Source: Allodiplogaster sudhausi
Lineage: Eukaryota > Nematoda > Chromadorea > Rhabditida > Diplogasteridae
Assembly: GCA_945643635.1 (NCBI GenBank)
Contig: CALZFC010000019.1
Span: 2,374,501-2,438,500, forward strand
Length of the DNA stretch: 64,000 bases
Direction: 5' to 3'
In this document: piece after piece, positions 11,856 to 23,819 of the stretch
Layout of the letters: each line of letters starts with the position of its first letter
Position numbering within the stretch: the first letter of the stretch is position 1
The notes under the pieces: model-generated
What the model was told of the DNA's origin: nothing
What the model saw: only the letters and a program-made list of their open reading frames with translations
Database searches by the model: none
Made by a program: the position numbers and the translations under genes

Positions 11856-11928
11856 GCCTCGTTAGCTCAGTTGGTAGAGCGTCAGACATTTAATCTGAAT
11901 GTCACGGGTTCAAGCCCCGTACGAGGCT
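11856..11928 (+). tRNA. tRNA-Lys(UUU) variant U33A
   Basis: Variant base at 11888; directly after A14U short unit 11718; one 1433-bp period from copy 10423. Confidence 0.88.
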
Positions 11929-13409
11929 AATAATTTTAGACGGTTTGCGATTTACATTATTACTCAACGATGAGCGAGAAATTTTAGGACACATACTAAA
12001 GTCTGAAGAAAGAAACTTCATTTGCGGAATTATCTTGGAACACAGAACAAATTTTATGCCCATTTGACATTTTCTCCCACCGAAAAAGGAATTCCAAAAC
12101 AAATTTCGACGTGAGCCTCGTTAGCTCAGTTGGTAGAGCGTCAGACTTTTAATCTGAATGTCACGGGTTCAAGCCCCGTACGAGGCTAATAATTTTAGAC
12201 GGTTTGCGATTTACATTATTACTCAACTATGAGCGAGAAATTTTAGGACACATACTAAAGTCTGAAGAAAGAAACTTCATTTGCGGAATTATCTTGGAAC
12301 ACAGAACAAATTTTATGCCCATTTGACATTTTCTCCCACCGAAAAAGGAATTCCAAAACAAATTTCGACGTGAGCCTCGTTAGCTCAGTTGGTAGAGCGT
12401 CAGACTTTTAATCTGAATGTCACGGGTTCAAGCCCCGTACGAGGCTAATAATTTTAGACGGTTTGCGATTTACATTATTACTCAACGATGAGCGAGAAAT
12501 TTTAGGACACATACTAAAGTCTGAAGAAAGAAACTTCATTTGCGGAATTATCTTGGAACACAGAACAAATTTTATGCCCATTTGACATTTTCTCCCACCG
12601 AAAAAGGAATTCCAAAACAAATTTCGACGTGAGCCTCGTTAGCTCAGTTGGTAGAGCGTCAGACTTTTAATCTGAATGTCACGGGTTCAAGCCCCGTACG
12701 AGGCTAATAATTTTAGACGGTTTGCGATTTACATTATTACTCAACTATGAGCGAGAAATTTTAGGACACATACTAAAGTCTGAAGAAAGAAACTTCATTT
12801 GCGGAATTATCTTGGAACACAGAACAAATTTTATGCCCATTTGACATTTTCTCCCACCGAAAAAGGAATTCCAAAACAAATTTCGACGTGAGCCTCGTTA
12901 GCTCAGTTGGTAGAGCGTCAGACTTTTAATCTGAATGTCACGGGTTCAAGCCCCGTACGAGGCTAATAATTTTAGACGGTTTGCGATTTACATTATTACT
13001 CAACGATGAGCGAGAAATTTTAGGACACATACTAAAGTCTGAAGAAAGAAACTTCATTTGCGGAATTATCTTGGAACACAGAACAAATTTTATGCCCATT
13101 TGACATTTTCTCCCACCGAAAAAGGAATTCCAAAACAAATTTCGACGTGAGCCTCGTTAGCTCAGTTGGTAGAGCGTCAGACTTTTAATCTGAATGTCAC
13201 GGGTTCAAGCCCCGTACGAGGCTAATAATTTTAGACGGTTTGCGATTTACATTATTACTCAACGATGAGCGAGAAATTTTAGGACACATACTAAAGTCTG
13301 AAGAAAGAAACTTCATTTGCGGAATTATCTTGGAACACAGAACAAATTTTATGCCCATTTGACTTTTTCTCCCACCGAAAAAGGAATTCCAAAACAAATT
13401 TCGACGTGA

Positions 13410-13482
13410 GCCTCGTTAGCTCTGTTGGTAGAGCGTCAGACTTTTAATCTGAATGTCACGGGTTCAAGCCCCGTACGAGGCT
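13410..13482 (+). tRNA. tRNA-Lys(UUU) variant A14U
   Basis: Variant base at 13423. This is the first case where the preceding T-at--46 unit (13151) has the CGATGAG instead of CTATGAG spacer form. Followed by U33A copy 13548. Confidence 0.88.
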
Positions 13483-13547
13483 AATAATTTTAGATGGAAT
13501 TCCCATTTCTCACCGAAAAAGGAATTCCAAAACAAATTTCGACGTGA

Positions 13548-13620
13548 GCCTCGTTAGCTCAGTTGGTAGAGCGTCAGACATTTAATCTGAATGTCACGGG
13601 TTCAAGCCCCGTACGAGGCT
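13548..13620 (+). tRNA. tRNA-Lys(UUU) variant U33A
   Basis: Variant base at 13580; directly after A14U short unit 13410. Confidence 0.88.
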
Positions 13621-14460
13621 AATAATTTTAGACGGTTTGCGATTTACATTATTACTCAACGATGAGCGAGAAATTTTAGGACACATACTAAAGTCTGAAG
13701 AAAGAAACTTCATTTGCGGAATTATCTTGGAACACAGAACAAATTTTATGCCCATTTGACATTTTCTCCCACCGAAAAAGGAATTCCAAAACAAATTTCG
13801 ACGTGAGCCTCGTTAGCTCAGTTGGTAGAGCGTCAGACTTTTAATCTGAATGTCACGGGTTCAAGCCCCGTACGAGGCTAATAATTTTAGACGGTTTGCG
13901 ATTTACATTATTACTCAACGATGAGCGAGAAATTTTAGGACACATACTAAAGTCTGAAGAAAGAAACTTCATTTGCGGAATTATCTTGGAACACAGAACA
14001 AATTTTATGCCCATTTGACATTTTCTCCCACCGAAAAAGGAATTCCAAAACAAATTTCGACGTGAGCCTCGTTAGCTCAGTTGGTAGAGCGTCAGACTTT
14101 TAATCTGAATGTCACGGGTTCAAGCCCCGTACGAGGCTAATAATTTTAGATGGTTTGAGATTTCTCACCGAAAAAGAATTCCAAAACAATTTTCGACGTG
14201 AGCCTCGTTAGCTCAGTTGGTAGAGCGTCAGACTTTTAATCTGAATGTCACGGGTTCAAGCCCCGTACGAGGCTAATAATTTTAGACGGTTTGCGATTTA
14301 CATTATTACTCAACGATGAGCGAGAAATTTTAGGACACATACTAAAGTCTGAAGAAAGAAACTTCATTTGCGGAATTATCTTGGAACACAGAACAAATTT
14401 TATGCCCATTTGACATTTTCTCCCACCGAAAAAGGAATTCCAAAACAAATTTCGACGTGA

Positions 14461-14533
14461 GCCTCGTTAGCTCTGTTGGTAGAGCGTCAGACTTTTAATC
14501 TGAATGTCACGGGTTCAAGCCCCGTACGAGGCT
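14461..14533 (+). tRNA. tRNA-Lys(UUU) variant A14U
   Basis: Variant base at 14474; allele-A short unit, here without T at -46; followed by U33A copy 14599. Confidence 0.88.
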
Positions 14534-14598
14534 AATAATTTTAGATGGAATTCCCATTTCTCACCGAAAAAGGAATTCCAAAACAAATTTCGACGTGA

Positions 14599-14671
14599 GC
14601 CTCGTTAGCTCAGTTGGTAGAGCGTCAGACATTTAATCTGAATGTCACGGGTTCAAGCCCCGTACGAGGCT
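14599..14671 (+). tRNA. tRNA-Lys(UUU) variant U33A, T5 terminator
   Basis: Variant base at 14631; directly after A14U short unit 14461. One extra T makes the downstream terminator TTTTT and the unit 260 bp. Confidence 0.88.
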
Positions 14672-15376
14672 AATAATTTTTAGACGGTTTGCGATTTACA
14701 TTATTACTCAACGATGAGCGAGAAATTTTAGGACACATACTAAAGTCTGAAGAAAGAAACTTCATTTGCGGAATTATCTTGGAACACAGAACAAATTTTA
14801 TGCCCATTTGACATTTTCTCCCACCGAAAAAGGAATTCCAAAACAAATTTCGACGTGAGCCTCGTTAGCTCAGTTGGTAGAGCGTCAGACTTTTAATCTG
14901 AATGTCACGGGTTCAAGCCCCGTACGAGGCTAATAATTTTAGACGGTTTGCGATTTACATTATTACTCAACGATGAGCGAGAAATTTTAGGACACATACT
15001 AAAGTCTGAAGAAAGAAACTTCATTTGCGGAATTATCTTGGAACACAGAACAAATTTTATGCCCATTTGACATTTTCTCCCACCGAAAAAGGAATTCCAA
15101 AACAAATTTCGACGTGAGCCTCGTTAGCTCAGTTGGTAGAGCGTCAGACTTTTAATCTGAATGTCACGGGTTCAAGCCCCGTACGAGGCTAATAATTTTA
15201 GACGGTTTGCGATTTACATTATTACTCAACGATGAGCGAGAAATTTTAGGACACATACTAAAGTCTGAAGAAAGAAACTTCATTTGCGGAATTATCTTGG
15301 AACACAGAACAAATTTTATGCCCATTTGACATTTTCTCCCACCGAAAAAGGAATTCCAAAACAAATTTCGACGTGA

Positions 15377-15449
15377 GCCTCGTTAGCTCAGTTGGTAGAG
15401 CGTCAGACTTTTAATCTGAATGTCACGGGTTCAAGCCCCGTACGAGGCT
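15377..15449 (+). tRNA. trnK-UUU: tRNA-Lys(UUU) with weakened terminator
   Basis: The tRNA is canonical, but downstream AATAATTTTA has become AATAATAATTTA. Only TTT remains (15458-15460). The next TTTT is at 15505-15508, so a longer 3' trailer is expected if this copy is transcribed. The unit is 261 bp. Confidence 0.85.
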
Positions 15450-16155
15450 AATAATAATTTAGACGGTTTGCGATTTACATTATTACTCAACTATGAGCGA
15501 GAAATTTTAGGACACATACTAAAGTCTGAAGAAAGAAACTTCATTTGCGGAATTATCTTGGAACACAGAACAAATTTTATGCCCATTTGACATTTTCTCC
15601 CACCGAAAAAGGAATTCCAAAACAATTTTCGACGTGAGCCTCGTTAGCTCAGTTGGTAGAGCGTCAGACTTTTAATCTGAATGTCACGGGTTCAAGCCCC
15701 GTACGAGGCTAATAATTTTAGACGGTTTGCGATTTACATTATTACTCAACTATGAGCGAGAAATTTTAGGACACATACTAAAGTCTGAAGAAAGAAACTT
15801 CATTTGCGGAATTATCTTGGAACACAGAACAAATTTTATGCCCATTTGACATTTTCTCCCACCGAAAAAGGAATTCCAAAACAAATTTCGACGTGAGCCT
15901 CGTTAGCTCAGTTGGTAGAGCGTCAGACTTTTAATCTGAATGTCACGGGTTCAAGCCCCGTACGAGGCTAATAATTTTAGACGGTTTGCGATTTACATTA
16001 TTACTCAACGATGAGCGAGAAATTTTAGGACACATACTAAAGTCTGAAGAAAGAAACTTCATTTGCGGAATTATCTTGGAACACAGAACAAATTTTATGC
16101 CCATTTGACTTTTTCTCCCACCGAAAAAGGAATTCCAAAACAAATTTCGACGTGA

Positions 16156-16227
16156 GCCTCGTTAGCTCAGTTGGTAGAGCGTCAGACTTTTAATCTGAAT
16201 GTCACGGTTCAAGCCCCGTACGAGGCT
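16156..16227 (+). pseudogene. tRNA-Lys copy with one G deleted from the T stem (72 nt)
   Basis: GTCACGGTTC replaces GTCACGGGTTC, so the five-pair T stem loses a base next to the B box. It sits in a 135-bp short unit with B spacer that also lacks a G before AATTCC and has ACAATTTTCG upstream of the next gene. Confidence 0.85.
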
Positions 16228-16549
16228 AATAATTTTAGATGGTTTGAGATTTCTCACCGAAAAAGAATTCCAAAACAATTTTCGACGTGAGCCTCGTTAG
16301 CTCAGTTGGTAGAGCGTCAGACTTTTAATCTGAATGTCACGGGTTCAAGCCCCGTACGAGGCTAATAATTTTAGACGGTTTGCGATTTACATTATTACTC
16401 AACGATGAGCGAGAAATTTTAGGACACATACTAAAGTCTGAAGAAAGAAACTTCATTTGCGGAATTATCTTGGAACACAGAACAAATTTTATGCCCATTT
16501 GACATTTTCTCCCACCGAAAAAGGAATTCCAAAACAAATTTCGACGTGA

Positions 16550-16622
16550 GCCTCGTTAGCTCTGTTGGTAGAGCGTCAGACTTTTAATCTGAATGTCACG
16601 GGTTCAAGCCCCGTACGAGGCT
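16550..16622 (+). tRNA. tRNA-Lys(UUU) variant A14U
   Basis: Variant base at 16563; allele-A short unit, no T at -46. The next copy (16688) is canonical, the second exception to the pairing. Confidence 0.88.
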
Positions 16623-18775
16623 AATAATTTTAGATGGAATTCCCATTTCTCACCGAAAAAGGAATTCCAAAACAAATTTCGACGTGAGCCTCGTTAGCTC
16701 AGTTGGTAGAGCGTCAGACTTTTAATCTGAATGTCACGGGTTCAAGCCCCGTACGAGGCTAATAATTTTAGACGGTTTGCGATTTACATTATTACTCAAC
16801 TATGAGCGAGAAATTTTAGGACACATACTAAAGTCTGAAGAAAGAAACTTCATTTGCGGAATTATCTTGGAACACAGAACAAATTTTATGCCCATTTGAC
16901 ATTTTCTCCCACCGAAAAAGGAATTCCAAAACAATTTTCGACGTGAGCCTCGTTAGCTCAGTTGGTAGAGCGTCAGACTTTTAATCTGAATGTCACGGGT
17001 TCAAGCCCCGTACGAGGCTAATAATTTTAGACGGTTTGCGATTTACATTATTACTCAACGATGAGCGAGAAATTTTAGGACACATACTAAAGTCTGAAGA
17101 AAGAAACTTCATTTGCGGAATTATCTTGGAACACAGAACAAATTTTATGCCCATTTGACATTTTCTCCCACCGAAAAAGGAATTCCAAAACAAATTTCGA
17201 CGTGAGCCTCGTTAGCTCAGTTGGTAGAGCGTCAGACTTTTAATCTGAATGTCACGGGTTCAAGCCCCGTACGAGGCTAATAATTTTAGACGGTTTGCGA
17301 TTTACATTATTACTCAACGATGAGCGAGAAATTTTAGGACACATACTAAAGTCTGAAGAAAGAAACTTCATTTGCGGAATTATCTTGGAACACAGAACAA
17401 ATTTTATGCCCATTTGACATTTTCTCCCACCGAAAAAGGAATTCCAAAACAAATTTCGACGTGAGCCTCGTTAGCTCAGTTGGTAGAGCGTCAGACTTTT
17501 AATCTGAATGTCACGGGTTCAAGCCCCGTACGAGGCTAATAATTTTAGACGGTTTGCGATTTACATTATTACTCAACTATGAGCGAGAAAATTTAGGACA
17601 CATACTAAAGTCTGAAGAAAGAAACTTCATTTGCGGAATTATCTTGGAACACAGAACAAATTTTATGCCCATTTGACATTTTCTCCCACCGAAAAAGGAA
17701 TTCCAAAACAATTTCGACGTGAGCCTCGTTAGCTCAGTTGGTAGAGCGTCAGACTTTTAATCTGAATGTCACGGGTTCAAGCCCCGTACGAGGCTAATAA
17801 TTTTAGACGGTTTGCGATTTACATTATTACTCAACGATGAGCGAGAAATTTTAGGACACATACTAAAGTCTGAAGAAAGAAACTTCATTTGCGGAATTAT
17901 CTTGGAACACAGAACAAATTTTATGCCCATTTGACATTTTCTCCCACCGAAAAAGGAATTCCAAAACAAATTTCGACGTGAGCCTCGTTAGCTCAGTTGG
18001 TAGAGCGTCAGACTTTTAATCTGAATGTCACGGGTTCAAGCCCCGTACGAGGCTAATAATTTTAGACGGTTTGCGATTTACATTATTACTCAACGATGAG
18101 CGAGAAATTTTAGGACACATACTAAAGTCTGAAGAAAGAAACTTCATTTGCGGAATTATCTTGGAACACAGAACAAATTTTATGCCCATTTGACTTTTTC
18201 TCCCACCGAAAAAGGAATTCCAAAACAAATTTCGACGTGAGCCTCGTTAGCTCAGTTGGTAGAGCGTCAGACTTTTAATCTGAATGTCACGGGTTCAAGC
18301 CCCGTACGAGGCTAATAATTTTAGATGGAATTCCCATTTCTCACCGAAAAAGGAATTCCAAAACAAATTTCGACGTGAGCCTCGTTAGCTCAGTTGGTAG
18401 AGCGTCAGACTTTTAATCTGAATGTCACGGGTTCAAGCCCCGTACGAGGCTAATAATTTTAGACGGTTTGCGATTTACATTATTACTCAACGATGAGCGA
18501 GAAATTTTAGGACACATACTAAAGTCTGAAGAAAGAAACTTCATTTGCGGAATTATCTTGGAACACAGAACAAATTTTATGCCCATTTGACATTTTCTCC
18601 CACCGAAAAAGGAATTCCAAAACAAATTTCGACGTGAGCCTCGTTAGCTCAGTTGGTAGAGCGTCAGACTTTTAATCTGAATGTCACGGGTTCAAGCCCC
18701 GTACGAGGCTAATAATTTTAGATGGAATTCCCATTTCTCACCGAAAAAGGAATTCCAAAACAAATTTCGACGTGA

Positions 18776-18848
18776 GCCTCGTTAGCTCAGTTGGTAGAGC
18801 GTCAGACATTTAATCTGAATGTCACGGGTTCAAGCCCCGTACGAGGCT
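18776..18848 (+). tRNA. tRNA-Lys(UUU) variant U33A
   Basis: Variant base at 18808; directly after short unit 18638, whose own tRNA has normal A14. Confidence 0.88.
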
Positions 18849-21126
18849 AATAATTTTAGACGGTTTGCGATTTACATTATTACTCAACGATGAGCGAGAA
18901 ATTTTAGGACACATACTAAAGTCTGAAGAAAGAAACTTCATTTGCGGAATTATCTTGGAACACAGAACAAATTTTATGCCCATTTGACATTTTCTCCCAC
19001 CGAAAAAGGAATTCCAAAACAAATTTCGACGTGAGCCTCGTTAGCTCAGTTGGTAGAGCGTCAGACTTTTAATCTGAATGTCACGGGTTCAAGCCCCGTA
19101 CGAGGCTAATAATTTTAGACGGTTTGCGATTTACATTATTACTCAACGATGAGCGAGAAATTTTAGGACACATACTAAAGTCTGAAGAAAGAAACTTCAT
19201 TTGCGGAATTATCTTGGAACACAGAACAAATTTTATGCCCATTTGACATTTTCTCCCACCGAAAAAGGAATTCCAAAACAAATTTCGACGTGAGCCTCGT
19301 TAGCTCAGTTGGTAGAGCGTCAGACTTTTAATCTGAATGTCACGGGTTCAAGCCCCGTACGAGGCTAATAATTTTAGACGGTTTGCGATTTACATTATTA
19401 CTCAACGATGAGCGAGAAATTTTAGGACACATACTAAAGTCTGAAGAAAGAAACTTCATTTGCGGAATTATCTTGGAACACAGAACAAATTTTATGCCCA
19501 TTTGACATTTTCTCCCACCGAAAAAGGAATTCCAAAACAAATTTCGACGTGAGCCTCGTTAGCTCAGTTGGTAGAGCGTCAGACTTTTAATCTGAATGTC
19601 ACGGGTTCAAGCCCCGTACGAGGCTAATAATAATTTTAGACGGTTTGCGATTTACATTATTACTCAACTATGAGCGAGAAAATTTAGGACACATACTAAA
19701 GTCTGAAGAAAGAAACTTCATTTGCGGAATTATCTTGGAACACAGAACAAATTTTATGCCCATTTGACATTTTCTCCCACCGAAAAAGGAATTCCAAAAC
19801 AATTTTCGACGTGAGCCTCGTTAGCTCAGTTGGTAGAGCGTCAGACTTTTAATCTGAATGTCACGGGTTCAAGCCCCGTACGAGGCTAATAATTTTAGAC
19901 GGTTTGCGATTTACATTATTACTCAACGATGAGCGAGAAATTTTAGGACACATACTAAAGTCTGAAGAAAGAAACTTCATTTGCGGAATTATCTTGGAAC
20001 ACAGAACAAATTTTATGCCCATTTGACATTTTCTCCCACCGAAAAAGGAATTCCAAAACAAATTTCGACGTGAGCCTCGTTAGCTCAGTTGGTAGAGCGT
20101 CAGACTTTTAATCTGAATGTCACGGGTTCAAGCCCCGTACGAGGCTAATAATTTTAGACGGTTTGCGATTTACATTATTACTCAACGATGAGCGAGAAAT
20201 TTTAGGACACATACTAAAGTCTGAAGAAAGAAACTTCATTTGCGGAATTATCTTGGAACACAGAACAAATTTTATGCCCATTTGACTTTTTCTCCCACCG
20301 AAAAAGGAATTCCAAAACAAATTTCGACGTGAGCCTCGTTAGCTCAGTTGGTAGAGCGTCAGACTTTTAATCTGAATGTCACGGGTTCAAGCCCCGTACG
20401 AGGCTAATAATTTTAGATGGAATTCCCATTTCTCACCGAAAAAGGAATTCCAAAACAAATTTCGACGTGAGCCTCGTTAGCTCAGTTGGTAGAGCGTCAG
20501 ACTTTTAATCTGAATGTCACGGGTTCAAGCCCCGTACGAGGCTAATAATTTTAGACGGTTTGCGATTTACATTATTACTCAACGATGAGCGAGAAATTTT
20601 AGGACACATACTAAAGTCTGAAGAAAGAAACTTCATTTGCGGAATTATCTTGGAACACAGAACAAATTTTATGCCCATTTGACATTTTCTCCCACCGAAA
20701 AAGGAATTCCAAAACAAATTTCGACGTGAGCCTCGTTAGCTCAGTTGGTAGAGCGTCAGACTTTTAATCTGAATGTCACGGGTTCAAGCCCCGTACGAGG
20801 CTAATAATTTTAGACGGTTTGCGATTTACATTATTACTCAACTATGAGCGAGAAATTTTAGGACACATACTAAAGTCTGAAGAAAGAAACTTCATTTGCG
20901 GAATTATCTTGGAACACAGAACAAATTTTATGCCCATTTGACTTTTTCTCCCACCGAAAAAGGAATTCCAAAACAAATTTCGACGTGAGCCTCGTTAGCT
21001 CAGTTGGTAGAGCGTCAGACTTTTAATCTGAATGTCACGGGTTCAAGCCCCGTACGAGGCTAATAATTTTAGATGGAATTCCCATTTCTCACCGAAAAAG
21101 GAATTCCAAAACAAATTTCGACGTGA

Positions 21127-21199
21127 GCCTCGTTAGCTCAGTTGGTAGAGCGTCAGACATTTAATCTGAATGTCACGGGTTCAAGCCCCGTACGAGGCT
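21127..21199 (+). tRNA. tRNA-Lys(UUU) variant U33A
   Basis: Variant base at 21159; directly after short unit 20989 with normal A14. Confidence 0.88.
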
Positions 21200-22437
21200 A
21201 ATAATTTTAGACGGTTTGCGATTTACATTATTACTCAACGATGAGCGAGAAATTTTAGGACACATACTAAAGTCTGAAGAAAGAAACTTCATTTGCGGAA
21301 TTATCTTGGAACACAGAACAAATTTTATGCCCATTTGACATTTTCTCCCACCGAAAAAGGAATTCCAAAACAAATTTCGACGTGAGCCTCGTTAGCTCAG
21401 TTGGTAGAGCGTCAGACTTTTAATCTGAATGTCACGGGTTCAAGCCCCGTACGAGGCTAATAATTTTAGACGGTTTGCGATTTACATTATTACTCAACGA
21501 TGAGCGAGAAATTTTAGGACACATACTAAAGTCTGAAGAAAGAAACTTCATTTGCGGAATTATCTTGGAACACAGAACAAATTTTATGCCCATTTGACAT
21601 TTTCTCCCACCGAAAAAGGAATTCCAAAACAAATTTCGACGTGAGCCTCGTTAGCTCAGTTGGTAGAGCGTCAGACTTTTAATCTGAATGTCACGGGTTC
21701 AAGCCCCGTACGAGGCTAATAATTTTAGATGGAATTCCCATTTCTCACCGAAAAAGGAATTCCAAAACAAATTTCGACGTGAGCCTCGTTAGCTCAGTTG
21801 GTAGAGCGTCAGACTTTTAATCTGAATGTCACGGGTTCAAGCCCCGTACGAGGCTAATAATTTTAGACGGTTTGCGATTTACATTATTACTCAACGATGA
21901 GCGAGAAATTTTAGGACACATACTAAAGTCTGAAGAAAGAAACTTCATTTGCGGAATTATCTTGGAACACAGAACAAATTTTATGCCCATTTGACATTTT
22001 CTCCCACCGAAAAAGGAATTCCAAAACAAATTTCGACGTGAGCCTCGTTAGCTCAGTTGGTAGAGCGTCAGACTTTTAATCTGAATGTCACGGGTTCAAG
22101 CCCCGTACGAGGCTAATAATTTTAGACGGTTTGCGATTTACATTATTACTCAACTATGAGCGAGAAATTTTAGGACACATACTAAAGTCTGAAGAAAGAA
22201 ACTTCATTTGCGGAATTATCTTGGAACACAGAACAAATTTTATGCCCATTTGACTTTTCTCCCACCGAAAAAGGAATTCCAAAACAAATTTCGACGTGAG
22301 CCTCGTTAGCTCAGTTGGTAGAGCGTCAGACTTTTAATCTGAATGTCACGGGTTCAAGCCCCGTACGAGGCTAATAATTTTAGATGGAATTCCCATTTCT
22401 CACCGAAAAAGGAATTCCAAAACAAATTTCGACGTGA

Positions 22438-22510
22438 GCCTCGTTAGCTCAGTTGGTAGAGCGTCAGACATTTAATCTGAATGTCACGGGTTCAAGCCCC
22501 GTACGAGGCT
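22438..22510 (+). tRNA. tRNA-Lys(UUU) variant U33A
   Basis: Variant base at 22470; directly after short unit 22300 with normal A14. Confidence 0.88.
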
Positions 22511-23214
22511 AATAATTTTAGACGGTTTGCGATTTACATTATTACTCAACGATGAGCGAGAAATTTTAGGACACATACTAAAGTCTGAAGAAAGAAACTT
22601 CATTTGCGGAATTATCTTGGAACACAGAACAAATTTTATGCCCATTTGACATTTTCTCCCACCGAAAAAGGAATTCCAAAACAAATTTCGACGTGAGCCT
22701 CGTTAGCTCAGTTGGTAGAGCGTCAGACTTTTAATCTGAATGTCACGGGTTCAAGCCCCGTACGAGGCTAATAATTTTAGACGGTTTGCGATTTACATTA
22801 TTACTCAACTATGAGCGAGAAATTTTAGGACACATACTAAAGTCTGAAGAAAGAAACTTCATTTGCGGAATTATCTTGGAACACAGAACAAATTTTATGC
22901 CCATTTGACATTTTCTCCCACCGAAAAAAGAATTCCAAAACAAATTTCGACGTGAGCCTCGTTAGCTCAGTTGGTAGAGCGTCAGACTTTTAATCTGAAT
23001 GTCACGGGTTCAAGCCCCGTACGAGGCTAATAATTTTAGACGGTTTGCGATTTACATTATTACTCAACGATGAGCGAGAAATTTTAGGACACATACTAAA
23101 GTCTGAAGAAAGAAACTTCATTTGCGGAATTATCTTGGAACACAGAACAAATTTTATGCCCATTTGACATTTTCTCCCACCGAAAAAGGAATTCCAAAAC
23201 AAATTTCGACGTGA

Positions 23215-23286
23215 GCCTCGTTAGCTCAGTTGGTAGAGCGTCAGACTTTTAATCTGAATGTCACGGTTCAAGCCCCGTACGAGGCT
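23215..23286 (+). pseudogene. tRNA-Lys copy with one G deleted from the T stem (72 nt)
   Basis: This has the same single-G deletion and the same 135-bp B-type short unit as the copy at 16156, 7059 bp away. The two are clearly related by descent. The short unit at 14066 has the same spacer changes but an intact T stem, so it may be the parent form. Confidence 0.85.
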
Positions 23287-23608
23287 AATAATTTTAGATG
23301 GTTTGAGATTTCTCACCGAAAAAGAATTCCAAAACAATTTTCGACGTGAGCCTCGTTAGCTCAGTTGGTAGAGCGTCAGACTTTTAATCTGAATGTCACG
23401 GGTTCAAGCCCCGTACGAGGCTAATAATTTTAGACGGTTTGCGATTTACATTATTACTCAACGATGAGCGAGAAATTTTAGGACACATACTAAAGTCTGA
23501 AGAAAGAAACTTCATTTGCGGAATTATCTTGGAACACAGAACAAATTTTATGCCCATTTGACATTTTCTCCCACCGAAAAAGGAATTCCAAAACAAATTT
23601 CGACGTGA

Positions 23609-23681
23609 GCCTCGTTAGCTCTGTTGGTAGAGCGTCAGACTTTTAATCTGAATGTCACGGGTTCAAGCCCCGTACGAGGCT
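23609..23681 (+). tRNA. tRNA-Lys(UUU) variant A14U
   Basis: Variant base at 23622; allele-A short unit, no T at -46; followed by U33A copy 23747. Confidence 0.88.
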
Positions 23682-23746
23682 AATAATTTTAGATGGAATT
23701 CCCATTTCTCACCGAAAAAGGAATTCCAAAACAAATTTCGACGTGA

Positions 23747-23819
23747 GCCTCGTTAGCTCAGTTGGTAGAGCGTCAGACATTTAATCTGAATGTCACGGGT
23801 TCAAGCCCCGTACGAGGCT
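23747..23819 (+). tRNA. tRNA-Lys(UUU) variant U33A
   Basis: Variant base at 23779; directly after A14U short unit 23609. Confidence 0.88.

Larger units (their letters stand above)
8581..14053 (+). tRNA. trnK-UUU: Cluster of 23 tRNA-Lys(UUU) copies, block 2
   Basis: Copies of 73 nt start at: 8593, 8852, 9111, 9370, 9508, 9767, 10026, 10285, 10423, 10682, 10941, 11200, 11459, 11718, 11856, 12115, 12374, 12633, 12892, 13151, 13410, 13548, 13807. Short units are those at 9370, 10285, 11718 and 13410. The one at 9370 has a normal tRNA; the other three carry A14U. The 1433-bp higher-order repeat recurs, with 10026 to 11459 as one period. Unit 9508 ends in ACAATTTTCG instead of ACAAATTTCG, a small variant shared with several later units. 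Confidence 0.95.
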
